NCBI GenBank assembly: GCA_964618455.1
Contig: CAZUAQ010000006.1
Coordinates: 62,001-126,000 of the forward strand
Direction: 5' to 3'
DNA length: 64,000 bases
Source: CAZUAQ01 sp964618455
Lineage (GTDB): Bacteria; Planctomycetota; Phycisphaerae; UBA1845; PWPN01
The first letter of the stretch is position 1, and every line of letters starts with the position of its first letter. A model generated the notes under the pieces. It had not been told where the DNA came from. It saw nothing but the letters and a program-made list of their open reading frames with translations, and did no database searches. This document shows, in pieces, positions 8,725-17,801 of this stretch. Both the position numbers and the translations under genes were made by a program.

Positions 8725-10452
8725 CTACCCGGTGCGTGAGACGGTGTGTGATTCGGAAACCACCGGCAACTGCGCGTCCTCGCCGGGGGCACAGTACAGG
8801 TAGCGATGCTTGTACTGCTCGTTGCCCGGCCGTTTCTCGGCGGCTTCGTGCAGGTCGAGCGAATTCAAGTAACCGGCAGGCAGTCGATTGACCGCGATCG
8901 GGCCGAGGCGCCCACTCTGGCGGCGATTGGCGTATTCGCTGTTCTGTGCGCAGAGTCGCTGATCCAGAAGAATGCCGAGTCGGGTCTCGAGCGTTTCGAG
9001 AGGAGAAGACGCGCCTCCGGGATCGCGTTTATCACCATGCGGTTCCACATGAAGCATGTAACTCGGAGGATGCCCCCAGCGCGCCGCCAGGATGAAATTG
9101 CTGACCCGACTCCGCAACTCGGCGGAGACTTCCTGCATGGCTTGAATGACCTGGTGCTCGGTCAGTTTCTCTCCAGCGAGGGAGGCGATGTGCTGCCCCT
9201 TGTTGAGAAACTCCAGCAGGGGAGCCTGGTGGTGGTAGCCGACGCACCGAACGAGGTCGTGCAGATCGTAGCGGTAGAAGCCGGCGGAGTTGGTGAGGAT
9301 GACGTAATACTCCCGTCCGACTTCAAGCTCATGACAGAGCAACGTCCGGGGTTGGGCAGTGCCCATCTCCTCGCGGGGGATGAACTCGAAGAAATTGCTG
9401 AGGATCTCGAGAATTCCGGCGGGAGTGTGGTTGTCGATGGGCAGCGTGATGCGCCCTTCGCTCGCGAGCAGGCCGATGTCGCGCACGGGGGTTTCGCCGA
9501 AATACTCGGGGAATTCGCTCAGATAGAGCGAGAGCGTTCCCCCGGTCCAGTTGGCCAGGAAGTTGAGGTTCCAGTAGTGGCGGGGAAGCAGCCGCCCGTG
9601 GCGCGCAAGCAGATCCTCCAGCGCTTGGGCGACTTCCGGCCGTGCGACCAGTCGCGGAGCGAGCAAACGACGTACCTCGTCCGAAACGTCGATCTCCCGC
9701 GTGAGGGTCCCGTCGCGGATATCGCGGATCAGGGACTCGGCGTGTTCGTCCACCGTGCGGGCCAGCTTCAACGTCGTGGCCGGGTTCGCGGTGATCACGA
9801 ACGCGGGATCGGTGACCAGGCCGAGGCGCATGATCGTGTAGTACTTGGCGTGGAAGTCATCGATGTGGGCGATGCATGGCGGCGTGACATAGTACTTGCG
9901 GACGATACGCTTCTGGGTGTGAGCCATGAGCCCGGTGATGGCGCCGCAGGGAATACCGCCCGTGGACACGCACTCGTCCATACGCGAGGTCACCTGCACG
10001 ATGGGTCGCAGGAATCCGCCATTATCCAGGAGTGACTTTACGCCGAAGGCGTTCCAGCCCCGTTTGTACTCGGTAAGGAAGTCCGTTGTGACCGGAACGT
10101 ACTTGGGCGTGGCGGTGGTGCCGCTGGACATCGCGAACATGTGGACTCTCTGGCCCGTCCCGAACATGGCATCGATCTCGCCGCCACGCACGCGTTCGAT
10201 GTAAGGCAGATGATCCTCGTACGTCATCAGGGGGACTTGGCGGCGGAAGTCCTCGACGGAACGGATGTGCTGGAAGCCGAAAGTGCGGCCGAAGTCGCTC
10301 GAGGCGTTCCGCCGGATCTTGGCGAGGAGCGTTCGTTCCTGAGATCGCAGCACATGGCGCGTCGCGCGCGAGAATCCGGCGAATGCCCACCTTCCGGAGA
10401 GCTTCGCACCCGCGAACAGAAATCGGTCGGACAAGGTCGGCCGGTCACCCAT
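8725..10452 (-). CDS. GH3-family acyl-adenylate/amido synthetase-like protein
   Basis: A 575-residue protein matching the GH3 auxin-responsive family over its whole length. The ATP/AMP loop SSGTTATPKYVPVT is at residues 109-122, the first ~100 residues are the usual GH3 lead-in (SDFGRTFGF, VPLMTYEDHLPYIERV), and GFYRYDLHDLVRCVG lies in the C-terminal half. Plant GH3 enzymes adenylate carboxylic acids and conjugate them to amino acids; bacterial homologues are common but mostly uncharacterised, so the acid and acceptor are unknown here. No signal peptide, so cytoplasmic. It is monocistronic and divergent from the GH38-like gene. Confidence 0.86.
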   Translation of the reverse strand: MGDRPTLSDRFLFAGAKLSGRWAFAGFSRATRHVLRSQERTLLAKIRRNASSDFGRTFGFQHIRSVEDFRRQVPLMTYEDHLPYIERVRGGEIDAMFGTGQRVHMFAMSSGTTATPKYVPVTTDFLTEYKRGWNAFGVKSLLDNGGFLRPIVQVTSRMDECVSTGGIPCGAITGLMAHTQKRIVRKYYVTPPCIAHIDDFHAKYYTIMRLGLVTDPAFVITANPATTLKLARTVDEHAESLIRDIRDGTLTREIDVSDEVRRLLAPRLVARPEVAQALEDLLARHGRLLPRHYWNLNFLANWTGGTLSLYLSEFPEYFGETPVRDIGLLASEGRITLPIDNHTPAGILEILSNFFEFIPREEMGTAQPRTLLCHELEVGREYYVILTNSAGFYRYDLHDLVRCVGYHHQAPLLEFLNKGQHIASLAGEKLTEHQVIQAMQEVSAELRSRVSNFILAARWGHPPSYMLHVEPHGDKRDPGGASSPLETLETRLGILLDQRLCAQNSEYANRRQSGRLGPIAVNRLPAGYLNSLDLHEAAEKRPGNEQYKHRYLYCAPGEDAQLPVVSESHTVSRTG

Positions 10453-10614
10453 GACGGGCCACAGTGTAACCGTTCACCGTCGAAAGATGAATGGAAGCGG
10501 ATCCGTGCGGCAGGAATCGCGAGGGCCCTCAATTGCCAAGGGGGTTTCCGGGGGTTACAACGCGAAATCCGCGATTCAGTGAGGTGGGTCGCGGGCTTGC
10601 TCATCAACAGGAGG

Positions 10615-13593
10615 ATGGCTTCAGTGCTCTACGCGGAACGATTTCGGCTGGTGTGGACGCCTCTGCTGAAGAAGCGGGGCCAAAAGATGTTTCAAGCCGT
10701 GGGCGTGATCTGTCCTCCGGCGTTGGGCTCCGGGGGGGAGCTGACGCTGACCGTGGGCAAGCAGAAGGTCACGGCCCAGCCGATCGATCTGATCAAGTAC
10801 CCGACACCCGTCCCGACACAGGACGACGAGCACATGTACCTGTGGCTGATTCCCCAGCCGGAGGCGCCGGTCACCTGCCGCATCACCTGGAAGACGCCAC
10901 TGGGGCAGACGCACAAGGATGCGCTGAAGATCCGCCCGGCCCAGCCCTCGAACGTCCACGTGATCTTCAAGACGCACCTCGACCTGGGATACACGCACCG
11001 CCTTGATGAGGTGATCCGACTGTTCCGTACGGAGCACATGGAAAAGCTGCTGGACAATCTCGACGCCACCGCCGATCGCAAGCCGGGCAAGCGCTTCGTC
11101 TGGACGCTTTCCTCGTGGCTGCTGGAACAATGTCTCGATCCGAGGCACGTGAAGCCCGAGCACCTGAAGCGTCTGGAAAAGCACGTCCGCGGCGGGCAGG
11201 TCGTGTGGGGATTGATGCCGTTCACGACGCATTCGGAGTTTTTCGGTCGTGAGGAGATTTGCCGGTCTCTTTACGCCGCACGACGGCTGGCGGAGCGATT
11301 CGGCATGGATGTGCCCACGGGGGCGAAGATGACGGACGTGCCGGCGCATACGGCGTCGCTGGCGATGGCGTTCCGCGCGGCGGGGGGCCGGTTCTTCCAG
11401 ATCGGGACGAACCCGGATTGCCGTCCGCCGAAAGTACCGCCGCTGTTCTGGTGGAAGCTGCCGGATGGCGAGCGGATGCTCACGCACTACCAGGGCACGT
11501 ATGGTACTGTGCTGCTGCCTCCTCCGAACTGGCCGTACCAGGAGTGGCCGGCGGTGCAGATGACCAATGACAACGTCGGACCGCAGGGACTGGAGGTCAT
11601 CCAGGTTGTCGAATGGATTGAGAAGCACTTCGACTGGCCGAAGTGCAATACCGGCCGGCTCGAGGACTTTGCCGAGGCGGTCATCAAGCGTCACGGCCAC
11701 GAACTGCCGGAGGTGGAGAAGGAGTTTACCGACTGGTGGATTCACGGCATTGCGAGCCAGGCGGCGGAGACGGCCACGGCACGGGTGGATAAGGATCGTC
11801 TGCCACATGCCGAGTCGCTGCACACGCTGCTGTCGCTGGCGAACGGGAAACCGGTCGACAAACGCATCGGTGAGGCGGTGACGGAGGCCTATCAGAACCT
11901 GGCGCTCTATACCGAGCATACGTGGGGCGACCATGCGGCCGATGCCCGCGAGGCGTTGCCCCAGGGGAATCGTTACACGAGCGACGTGTTTGCGAACGAT
12001 CGGACGGCCCCACCGGTGGATCGTTGGGAAGCGTCATGGGAAGACAAAGCAGCCTTCGCCCGCAAGGCACGCGAAGGTGCGGAGCGGGTCGAATCGTCGG
12101 GGCTCGAGCGTTTGGCCGCGCACCTGGGCGGCGGCAAGTCGGAGACCGGAATCGTCCTTTTCAACGGATTGAACTGGGCGCGAGGCGGCGTGGTGCGGAT
12201 GGCGGATCGCGGATTGCCGAAGGGCGACTTCGATTTGGTGGACGCGTCGACGGGATCTCCGGTGACGTATCTGCGGCGGGAAGGCACACTCGAATTCGTG
12301 AGTCCGCGCGTTCCGGCCTGCGGCTATTTGCGGCTTGATGTCAAGCCCGCCTCCAAGCGCAAGCAGCCGGGATTGGACGCCGACTGGCATGGCGCGAAAC
12401 TCGTGCTGCACTCTCAAGGCTACACGATGCAGTTCCATACCAAGGGCGGACTGGCCCGGTGGCATGATCGTGATCGTTCGTCGCAATGGTGCTCGTGTGA
12501 GGCGGAGTTTCCGCTGGGCACGTATCTCTACGAGATGCCCGGCGAGGAGCGTATCAGGCGCTTCGCCCGGAAGGTGCACACCAACTGCGGGAACATCTGC
12601 GGCGATCTGACCATGGGGTACTTCAACCGGCATGACTACGCGGGGGTGAAGGATTTCGGCCCGGTCGGTGGCGGAAAGGCGAAGGTCACGCCGGAGATCA
12701 CGCCGCTCTACTCACGCGTGGTGGTCGAGGCCGACTGCCCGGTGCGTAAGATCAAGGGACGCCGCTCCGGCGATGCGAAGAAGTACCGTACGACGTTCAC
12801 GCACTACCGCGGACATCGCGATCTTCACGTGCGCATGGAACTGACCGGCAAGCGGGCGACGTACGCCGCCGAGGCGGGTTACGGCTTTTTTCCGCTGGCC
12901 GGGGAAGAACCGATGGTCATGATCGACCGTATCTTCCATACGATGCAGCCGGGCGAGGATCTCGCGAAGGGCGTGAATGCGCGGCACATGGCGGTGCACC
13001 ATGGCGTTCGAGTGGAATTGAAGCACGCGGGACTGAATTTCTATCCGCTGCACACGCCGTTGATTTCCTTCGGCAAGCCGGGACTCTACTTGTACGACGA
13101 GGATCGCGACCTGAATGGCGTCCTCTACGCCGGCTTGTTCAACAACGGTTGGGGTACGAATTTCGCCCAATGGCAGTCAGGGGATTTCTGCTACGACTTC
13201 GTGTTGCGCCCCTCCGGCAATGACGACTGGGACGGTGGGTTGCACCGCGGCGGGGCGGAAGTCTTTCGGCCGCTGCTGGCGACGGTGGTGCAGGGGGCGC
13301 GGGGTGAGCCGTCGGGATCCTGGATGGAAATCGACTCGGACAAGGTGCAACTGGTGGCATTCAAGCCGGCGGAGTTCGGTTCCGGGCTCGTATTGAGATT
13401 GTGGAACGCCGACGTCGACCCCTCCGTGGCGGAGATCCGTTCCTCCTGCTTCGGGAAGAAAACCGTGTTACGCCGTGGCGATCTGCTTGAGCGCCCTGCC
13501 GGCAAGGCGATCGACGCGAAGGCTTCCGGGGCATTTCGGGTCAAGTTGAAGCCGAACGAGGTCATGACGCTGGTGATTCAGGCGGGGACGTAA
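10615..13593 (+). CDS. GH38-like (DUF5054-type) glycoside hydrolase
   Basis: About 992 residues. The motif FKTHLDLGYTH (H121, D123) is the zinc-ligand HxD of the alpha-mannosidase (GH38) fold. MTDVPAHT is where the family places its second metal/catalytic Asp. The late VLFNGLNWARGG strand and a long beta-sandwich C-terminus also follow GH38. The D-V-P-A-H-T form and the length suggest the DUF5054 branch rather than classical mannosidases. No signal peptide is seen, so it is probably cytoplasmic. The start is uncertain: AGGAGG directly abuts ATG 10615, and GTG 10624 would have better spacing; ATG 10687 is also possible. The frame stays open further upstream but would run over the start of the divergent GH3 gene, so I rejected that. 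Confidence 0.8.
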   Translation: MASVLYAERFRLVWTPLLKKRGQKMFQAVGVICPPALGSGGELTLTVGKQKVTAQPIDLIKYPTPVPTQDDEHMYLWLIPQPEAPVTCRITWKTPLGQTHKDALKIRPAQPSNVHVIFKTHLDLGYTHRLDEVIRLFRTEHMEKLLDNLDATADRKPGKRFVWTLSSWLLEQCLDPRHVKPEHLKRLEKHVRGGQVVWGLMPFTTHSEFFGREEICRSLYAARRLAERFGMDVPTGAKMTDVPAHTASLAMAFRAAGGRFFQIGTNPDCRPPKVPPLFWWKLPDGERMLTHYQGTYGTVLLPPPNWPYQEWPAVQMTNDNVGPQGLEVIQVVEWIEKHFDWPKCNTGRLEDFAEAVIKRHGHELPEVEKEFTDWWIHGIASQAAETATARVDKDRLPHAESLHTLLSLANGKPVDKRIGEAVTEAYQNLALYTEHTWGDHAADAREALPQGNRYTSDVFANDRTAPPVDRWEASWEDKAAFARKAREGAERVESSGLERLAAHLGGGKSETGIVLFNGLNWARGGVVRMADRGLPKGDFDLVDASTGSPVTYLRREGTLEFVSPRVPACGYLRLDVKPASKRKQPGLDADWHGAKLVLHSQGYTMQFHTKGGLARWHDRDRSSQWCSCEAEFPLGTYLYEMPGEERIRRFARKVHTNCGNICGDLTMGYFNRHDYAGVKDFGPVGGGKAKVTPEITPLYSRVVVEADCPVRKIKGRRSGDAKKYRTTFTHYRGHRDLHVRMELTGKRATYAAEAGYGFFPLAGEEPMVMIDRIFHTMQPGEDLAKGVNARHMAVHHGVRVELKHAGLNFYPLHTPLISFGKPGLYLYDEDRDLNGVLYAGLFNNGWGTNFAQWQSGDFCYDFVLRPSGNDDWDGGLHRGGAEVFRPLLATVVQGARGEPSGSWMEIDSDKVQLVAFKPAEFGSGLVLRLWNADVDPSVAEIRSSCFGKKTVLRRGDLLERPAGKAIDAKASGAFRVKLKPNEVMTLVIQAGT

Positions 13594-13734
13594 TCGCCGA
13601 TCCGCCGTATTCATTGCTCGGAATGAGATCGATAGATAAGATAAGTTGAGCCTTTCGGGGGATTCGGGCGAGTTCGGCGTGACTTCCATCGTTCCTGAAG
13701 CCCTTCGAACCTGAGAAATGGATTGAACGAAACG

Positions 13735-14376
13735 ATGAGACTCATCTATCGACGCTGTCGGACGTTTCTTTTTGCCGTTTGTGGAATGAGCTTTGTGGTC
13801 GCGGGGAACATGGGCGGCTGCGAGTGCAGAGGCACGGGGGAAGAAGATCAGGCGGTGATCGACCAGGAGTCGTTGACCAAGGTCGATCCTGAGGCGAAGA
13901 AACCGCTGACCTACTACTCACCCTCGGCACAGGTGGATGACAAGTCGCTGAATGCGTTCATCCTCCGCGCGTTGAAAGCATGTGAGGAAGGGGATTACGA
14001 CGCGTTCCGCCTGTTGTTCGGCGTGGCGTACACGCCTCCCGAACTGGAGGCCTTTCGTCGTGTCTGGCATGGTGTCAAGGAGATCCGAATCAAGCGCGTC
14101 TTCGCGGATCAGGACGAGGACGACGGACGCGAGCGTTACTTTGCCTACGGTCGGGTGAAATATCGCCAACCGGATAATCGGGGGCGGCTCGAGCGCCCGT
14201 TTGTGTTGATGGTGTTCAAGGAAAACGAGGAATGGCGCATGGGGCTTCCGTCGCGGGAGGTCATTGCCAGGATTCGCCAAGCCGTGAGCCAGGAATTTCC
14301 CGACGACTTTCCGGATCTCGTCGAGGGCGACATGTCGGCGGAGTTCGAGGGATCGGAGTCGGACCGCGCCGAATGA
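13735..14376 (+). CDS. Hypothetical lipoprotein
   Basis: A 213-residue protein with a typical lipoprotein signal: basic start (MRLIYRRCR), hydrophobic core and a MGGC lipobox near residue 29. The mature protein is helical and charged, with a compact middle domain (DYDAFRLLFGVAYTPPELEAF ... FVLMVFKENEEWRMGLPSR) that has the feel of an NTF2/SnoaL-like cone fold, though I cannot support that firmly. The last ~20 residues are strongly acidic. ATG 13735 is preferred over TTG 13723 because the signal peptide starts there. Function unknown. Confidence 0.62.
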   Translation: MRLIYRRCRTFLFAVCGMSFVVAGNMGGCECRGTGEEDQAVIDQESLTKVDPEAKKPLTYYSPSAQVDDKSLNAFILRALKACEEGDYDAFRLLFGVAYTPPELEAFRRVWHGVKEIRIKRVFADQDEDDGRERYFAYGRVKYRQPDNRGRLERPFVLMVFKENEEWRMGLPSREVIARIRQAVSQEFPDDFPDLVEGDMSAEFEGSESDRAE

Positions 14377-14453
14377 TCCCGATTCGTGTATAAAGATGAA
14401 CGGGAGTCCCCGGCCGCGCTCTTGCGCAAAGGTTTGCCACAAAGAGTTTTATG

Positions 14454-14506
14454 CATCCATCCCTGGCGGGGGGCCTCGGGACGGCGGCGGTCCTGGTGGA
14501 TGGATG
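14454..14506. repeat. Inverted repeat downstream of the lipoprotein gene
   Basis: CATCCATCC (14454-14462) and GGATGGATG (14498-14506) form a perfect 9-bp stem around a GC-rich 35-base loop. There is no U-tract after it, so it is only a weak candidate for a terminator or mRNA-end stabiliser. Confidence 0.3.
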
Positions 14507-14604
14507 GGTGAAAATCGGCGTTTTCAAGTAACCTTTCCAGGCGGAATCGGCTGTTCTTGCTGACGGCCGAAGACGCGTTGCGATAGATGTTTCGTGAGGT
14601 ATTG

Positions 14605-15873
14605 ATGCTCAGATCACGATGGCAGGTGAGTCGGCTGGTCCTGGCGATGATGGCCTCGGCAGTGAGCGTGGGCGCCCAGGAGCGACCGGCCGAGGAACGG
14701 CCGAACCGCCCAGGTTGGGAGACCGGGGGCGCGGACGTCGGTTCGATGAAGCCGGAGGGGCCTCCGGTCCGCGTTCGATTGCTGGTGGACAAATCGTACT
14801 ACCAGGCGGGGGAGCCGATCTGGGCCGACTTCATCGTGACGAATCGGACGACCTCTCCCATCTCGCTTCGGGTACCGGATCGGAAAATCTACGACAATAT
14901 TCCACGGCGTCGCATGCCTCCGATCGAGGAGATGGAAGGGCTCGCGATGCCGCTGGGCCATATCTTCAGTGGGAAGAATGATCGTGCCCTGACCATCCGG
15001 AGCGAGGACGGCACCGAGTACGACGCTCACACGTACATCACACGCCGGGTCGCCGTACCGCAACTGGACCTCGCTCCGCTGACGAGTGTCGGCATGCGGC
15101 TGGAGTTGACGAATTACTACGAGTTGCTCAAGCGTCCGGGGGAGTACTCACTGACCTGGAAACCGTATGGCGGTGAGTTCGAATCCAACCCGGTGAAGAT
15201 ATCTCTGCTCGCCGAACAGCAGGCCATCATCAACACGAGTCTCGGGCGCATGACGATGCGTTTCCATTACGAGGAAGCACCGCGTCACGTGGCGAATTTC
15301 ATCGACCTGGCGAAGAAACGATTCTATCGGAACCTCTCGTTTCATCGCGTGATTCCCGGGGGGTTGATTCAAGGGGGGGACCCGCGTGGAGACGGGCGCG
15401 GCATTCGTCCCGACGGGACGCGACTCAAGGCGGAGTTCAACAGCATTCCGTTCGAGTTCGGGACGGTCGGGATGGCGCGTTCCCCGCGCGACCCGGATTC
15501 GGCCAGTTGCCAGTTCTTCATCTGCCTCTCGCGCCAGCCGAGCTTTGACGGCAAGCAGACGGCGTTCGCCTACCTGGTCGGAGACGAGTCCTTCGAGACC
15601 CTGAATCGGATCGCCGCCGTGCCTACAGATGGTGACGATCGCCCTCTCAACAAGGTCTATATCAAGAGTGTGACACTGGAAAGCGTGCCGATGCGCCGGG
15701 ATCGGATAGTCGGCGGAACGTCGAATCCCCGGGAACGATTGCCTTCGGAAACCGAGAGTCAGCCGGTGATTACGCAGCCCTCGTCGGCGTGGCGTGCAGT
15801 TCCCGAGGAGCCGACAACGCAGCCGTCAGAGAGCGGACTTTCGCGGAACGGCACCGCGCGCCCGTCTCCCTGA
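14605..15873 (+). CDS. Exported peptidyl-prolyl cis-trans isomerase (cyclophilin) with N-terminal extension
   Basis: A 422-residue exported protein. A signal peptide (cleavage near VGAQE, residues 22-26) is followed by a ~180-residue beta-rich domain (VRLLVDKSYYQAGEPIWADF) resembling the intracellular-proteinase-inhibitor/DUF4399-type sandwich found fused to planctomycete enzymes. The cyclophilin domain occupies about residues 210-375, with NFIDLAKKRFYRNLSFHRVI, GGDPRGDG and CQFFICL as hallmarks of the proline-isomerase active site. A ~45-residue Pro/Thr/Ser-rich tail ends the protein. It should assist folding of secreted proteins. ATG 14605 has GAGG 5 bases upstream; the in-frame ATG at 14587 has none. 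Confidence 0.88.
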   Translation: MLRSRWQVSRLVLAMMASAVSVGAQERPAEERPNRPGWETGGADVGSMKPEGPPVRVRLLVDKSYYQAGEPIWADFIVTNRTTSPISLRVPDRKIYDNIPRRRMPPIEEMEGLAMPLGHIFSGKNDRALTIRSEDGTEYDAHTYITRRVAVPQLDLAPLTSVGMRLELTNYYELLKRPGEYSLTWKPYGGEFESNPVKISLLAEQQAIINTSLGRMTMRFHYEEAPRHVANFIDLAKKRFYRNLSFHRVIPGGLIQGGDPRGDGRGIRPDGTRLKAEFNSIPFEFGTVGMARSPRDPDSASCQFFICLSRQPSFDGKQTAFAYLVGDESFETLNRIAAVPTDGDDRPLNKVYIKSVTLESVPMRRDRIVGGTSNPRERLPSETESQPVITQPSSAWRAVPEEPTTQPSESGLSRNGTARPSP

Positions 15874-15924
15874 CCGGGGGCGTCCTTCCGCCACCCAGGG
15901 CATGATTCATAGGCTGATTTGTTT

Positions 15925-15930
15925 TATACT
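15925..15930 (+). promoter_or_regulatory. -10 box of the SRP RNA gene
   Basis: TATACT lies about 25 bases before the first helix of the SRP RNA. The hexamer at 15902-15907 (ATGATT) is a poor -35. The location makes it the best candidate promoter element for the RNA, but it is weak on its own. Confidence 0.4.
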
Positions 15931-15953
15931 GCTTAGTCAGGACGAGCCCCGAT

Positions 15954-16080
15954 GCCCGTCCGCACAGAGGGTCAGGTCCCATGCAGTGGGATCGACGGCC
16001 AACGGGTCAGGACCGAGAGGTAGCAGCCCAGTCTTCGCGTCCTGGGTGACGTGGGGCGCCTGGCCCTCTGTGCGGACGGG
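15954..16080 (+). ncRNA. ffs: Signal recognition particle RNA (small bacterial SRP RNA)
   Basis: The apical SRP signature is present: GGTCAGG at 16005-16011, the GAGA tetraloop closed by CCG/GG, and AGCAGCC at 16022-16028. This is the Ffh-binding domain IV with its symmetric and asymmetric internal loops. The ends close perfectly: 15955-15971 (CCCGTCCGCACAGAGGG) is the exact reverse complement of 16064-16080, a 17-bp helix. CAGG/CCTG pairing continues inwards. Length is about 127 nt, of the 4.5S/small type without an Alu domain. The RNA works with Ffh and FtsY in co-translational membrane targeting. Its place directly before dnaX-ybaB-recR matches the arrangement seen in other bacteria such as Bacillus. 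Exact ends are estimated from the helix. Confidence 0.93.
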
Positions 16081-16086
16081 TTTTTT
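16064..16086 (+). terminator. Intrinsic terminator of the SRP RNA
   Basis: The 3' strand of the 17-bp terminal SRP helix (16064-16080) is followed at once by TTTTTT (16081-16086), so the RNA's own closing helix acts as the terminator stem. Confidence 0.75.
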
Positions 16087-16196
16087 GGTGCATTGACCTC
16101 GGGGGCGGTTGGAGTACGCTCCGAGATGGTTGACACCCGCCGACTTCTGTACCAATCTGTCGGCGGGCGGACACGATCGGAAAGGAGTCTCACGAC

Positions 16197-17714
16197 GTGG
16201 CGTACACGGTACTGGCCCGGAAATACCGAAGCTGGACGTTCGACGAGCTTGTCGGCCAGGACGCCATTGCCACGACACTGAAGAACTCCATCGAATCGGG
16301 CCGGCTGCACCACGGATACCTGTTCTGCGGGACGCGCGGCGTGGGGAAGACCTCGGCGGCGCGGATCCTGGCGCGATCGCTGAACTGCCAGGGATCTGAA
16401 GGGCCGACCATCCAACCCTGCCGAAAATGCGAGTCCTGCCGCGCGGTGGCCGAGGGGCAGGACATGGACGTCATCGAGATCGATGCCGCCAGCAATACCG
16501 GCGTGGACAATATCCGCGACCTCCGCAGCAATGCCAATTACCGACCGGCCCGCTCGCGTTTCAAGATCTATATCATAGACGAAGTGCACATGCTCAGCAC
16601 GGGGGCGTTCAACGCGCTGCTCAAGACGCTGGAGGAGCCTCCCGAGCATGTGAAGTTCATCATGGCGACGACGGATCCGCAGAAGGTGCCCGCCACGATT
16701 CAGAGTCGTTGCCTGCGTTTCGACTTCAAGAGCATTCCTCCCGAACGCATCGCCGAACACTTCGCGGCCATCCTGAAGGAGGAAGGCATCGATGCGGATG
16801 AGTCGGTGCTTCGCCGCGTGGCGCGGCTAGCCAACGGATCCATGCGCGACGGTCTCTCTCTGCTGGATCAGCTTCTTTCGCTCGGATCGAACACGCTGAC
16901 ACCGGAGATGCTGGATGACGTGCTTCCAGTGCCGCACGACGAGGTGCTGATGCGTCTTCTCGGCCAGTTGGCGGAGCACGATGCCGCCGGGTCGCTCGAT
17001 GCGCTGGATGAATGTCTGTCGGCGGGGTACACGCTGGAGCGATTCACGGAGGCCCTGGCGGAGCAGGTCCGCAGCCTCATGCTGCTGCGTGTGTGTGGGC
17101 CGGAGACGATCCTGGTGGAACTGCCCGCGTCGGCGCGAGAAGCGTTCGTTACGCTCTCGAAGCGGTTCGAACCGGAAACGTGCGTGCACATGATCGCCGT
17201 GTTGGAGGAGTTGCGCCGCAATGTTCGGTTCAGCAGTCTCGGCCGTGCCCTGGTCGAATCGGCGCTGGTGCGCCTGGCCAGTGCCGTCCAGTACCGTTCG
17301 GTCGAGAAACTGCTCGACGAACTCCAGGCACAAGGTGGGGGCGGGGACGCCGAAAAAAAAAAGATGAGCCCCGCACCTCGCGCCGCCGATGAGCCGTCAT
17401 CGGAATCCCATCGATCATCATCTGCTGTGAGCCGCGAGCCACCGGCTTCGTCAGCCCCCCCCTCCGCAACGAAGGACCGTCGACGCACCTCCCCGGATCC
17501 CCCGGCAGCGAACGATCGGACTCTCGCGAGTTCTCCTCCCTCGTCGACATCGGCACCCTTGCGGCGACCGGCTGGCATGGAGGATTATCGTGAAGCCTAC
17601 GCGGATCCGCTTGTCCGGGAGGCCATGGAACTGTTTCAGGGTGAGCCGGTCCACGTGGAGCGCGCAGCCCCGGAGGAGGAAAGTGAGGCGACTCAGGAGG
17701 AGAAAGCCGATTGA
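16197..17714 (+). CDS. dnaX: DNA polymerase III subunits gamma/tau
   Basis: A 505-residue clamp-loader ATPase. The N-terminal AAA+ module has Walker A GTRGVGKT (residues 45-52), a four-cysteine zinc module (C-x8-9-C-x2-C-x2-C in the segment CRKCESC), Walker B IYIIDEVHM and sensor-1 FIMATTDPQ. Domain III follows to about residue 370. The tail is a Ser/Pro-rich linker and a short acidic end, shorter than the tau-specific domains of E. coli. It loads the beta clamp and couples the replisome. The GTG start at 16197 has AAAGGAG 9 bases upstream. Ten consecutive A residues at 17353-17362 lie just after domain III; slippage in either direction would produce a gamma-like short form. The gene starts a conserved dnaX-ybaB-recR unit. 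Confidence 0.95.
   Translation: MAYTVLARKYRSWTFDELVGQDAIATTLKNSIESGRLHHGYLFCGTRGVGKTSAARILARSLNCQGSEGPTIQPCRKCESCRAVAEGQDMDVIEIDAASNTGVDNIRDLRSNANYRPARSRFKIYIIDEVHMLSTGAFNALLKTLEEPPEHVKFIMATTDPQKVPATIQSRCLRFDFKSIPPERIAEHFAAILKEEGIDADESVLRRVARLANGSMRDGLSLLDQLLSLGSNTLTPEMLDDVLPVPHDEVLMRLLGQLAEHDAAGSLDALDECLSAGYTLERFTEALAEQVRSLMLLRVCGPETILVELPASAREAFVTLSKRFEPETCVHMIAVLEELRRNVRFSSLGRALVESALVRLASAVQYRSVEKLLDELQAQGGGGDAEKKKMSPAPRAADEPSSESHRSSSAVSREPPASSAPPSATKDRRRTSPDPPAANDRTLASSPPSSTSAPLRRPAGMEDYREAYADPLVREAMELFQGEPVHVERAAPEEESEATQEEKAD
17353..17403 (+). other. Putative programmed frameshift/transcriptional slippage site in dnaX
   Basis: A10 at 17353-17362 followed by G gives the in-frame codons GAA AAA AAA AAG, ending in the classical A AAA AAG heptamer. 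A -1 shift adds only nine codons after the slip (DEPRTSRRR) before TGA at 17390-17392. A +1 shift meets TGA immediately at 17365. A perfect 7-bp hairpin (CCGATGA-GCCG-TCATCGG, 17386-17403) begins 23 bases after the run and contains the -1 stop. The layout resembles gamma production in E. coli (ribosomal) and Thermus (transcriptional). Confidence 0.7.
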
Positions 17715-17801
17715 CCCCCTAGAATAACGATGGGGTGGTGGGACAGCGGGCACCGATAATGGATTAGCGATGGACACGCAGCCAGAACAGGAGTTGAATG
17801 C

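Noticed and set aside
8806..10035. 409-codon plus-strand frame across the GH3 gene
   Set aside because: Shadow of a full-length GH3 family protein; no domain of its own.
10141..10614. Upstream extension of the GH38-like frame
   Set aside because: Would overlap 312 bp of the divergent GH3 gene and carries no recognised domain; the better start is at or after 10615.
10621..11934. 437-codon minus-strand frame in the GH38-like gene
   Set aside because: Arg/His-rich shadow; the plus strand has catalytic motifs.
16051..16399. Short plus-strand frames across the SRP RNA and dnaX start
   Set aside because: They cross the RNA's terminal helix and overlap dnaX in another frame.
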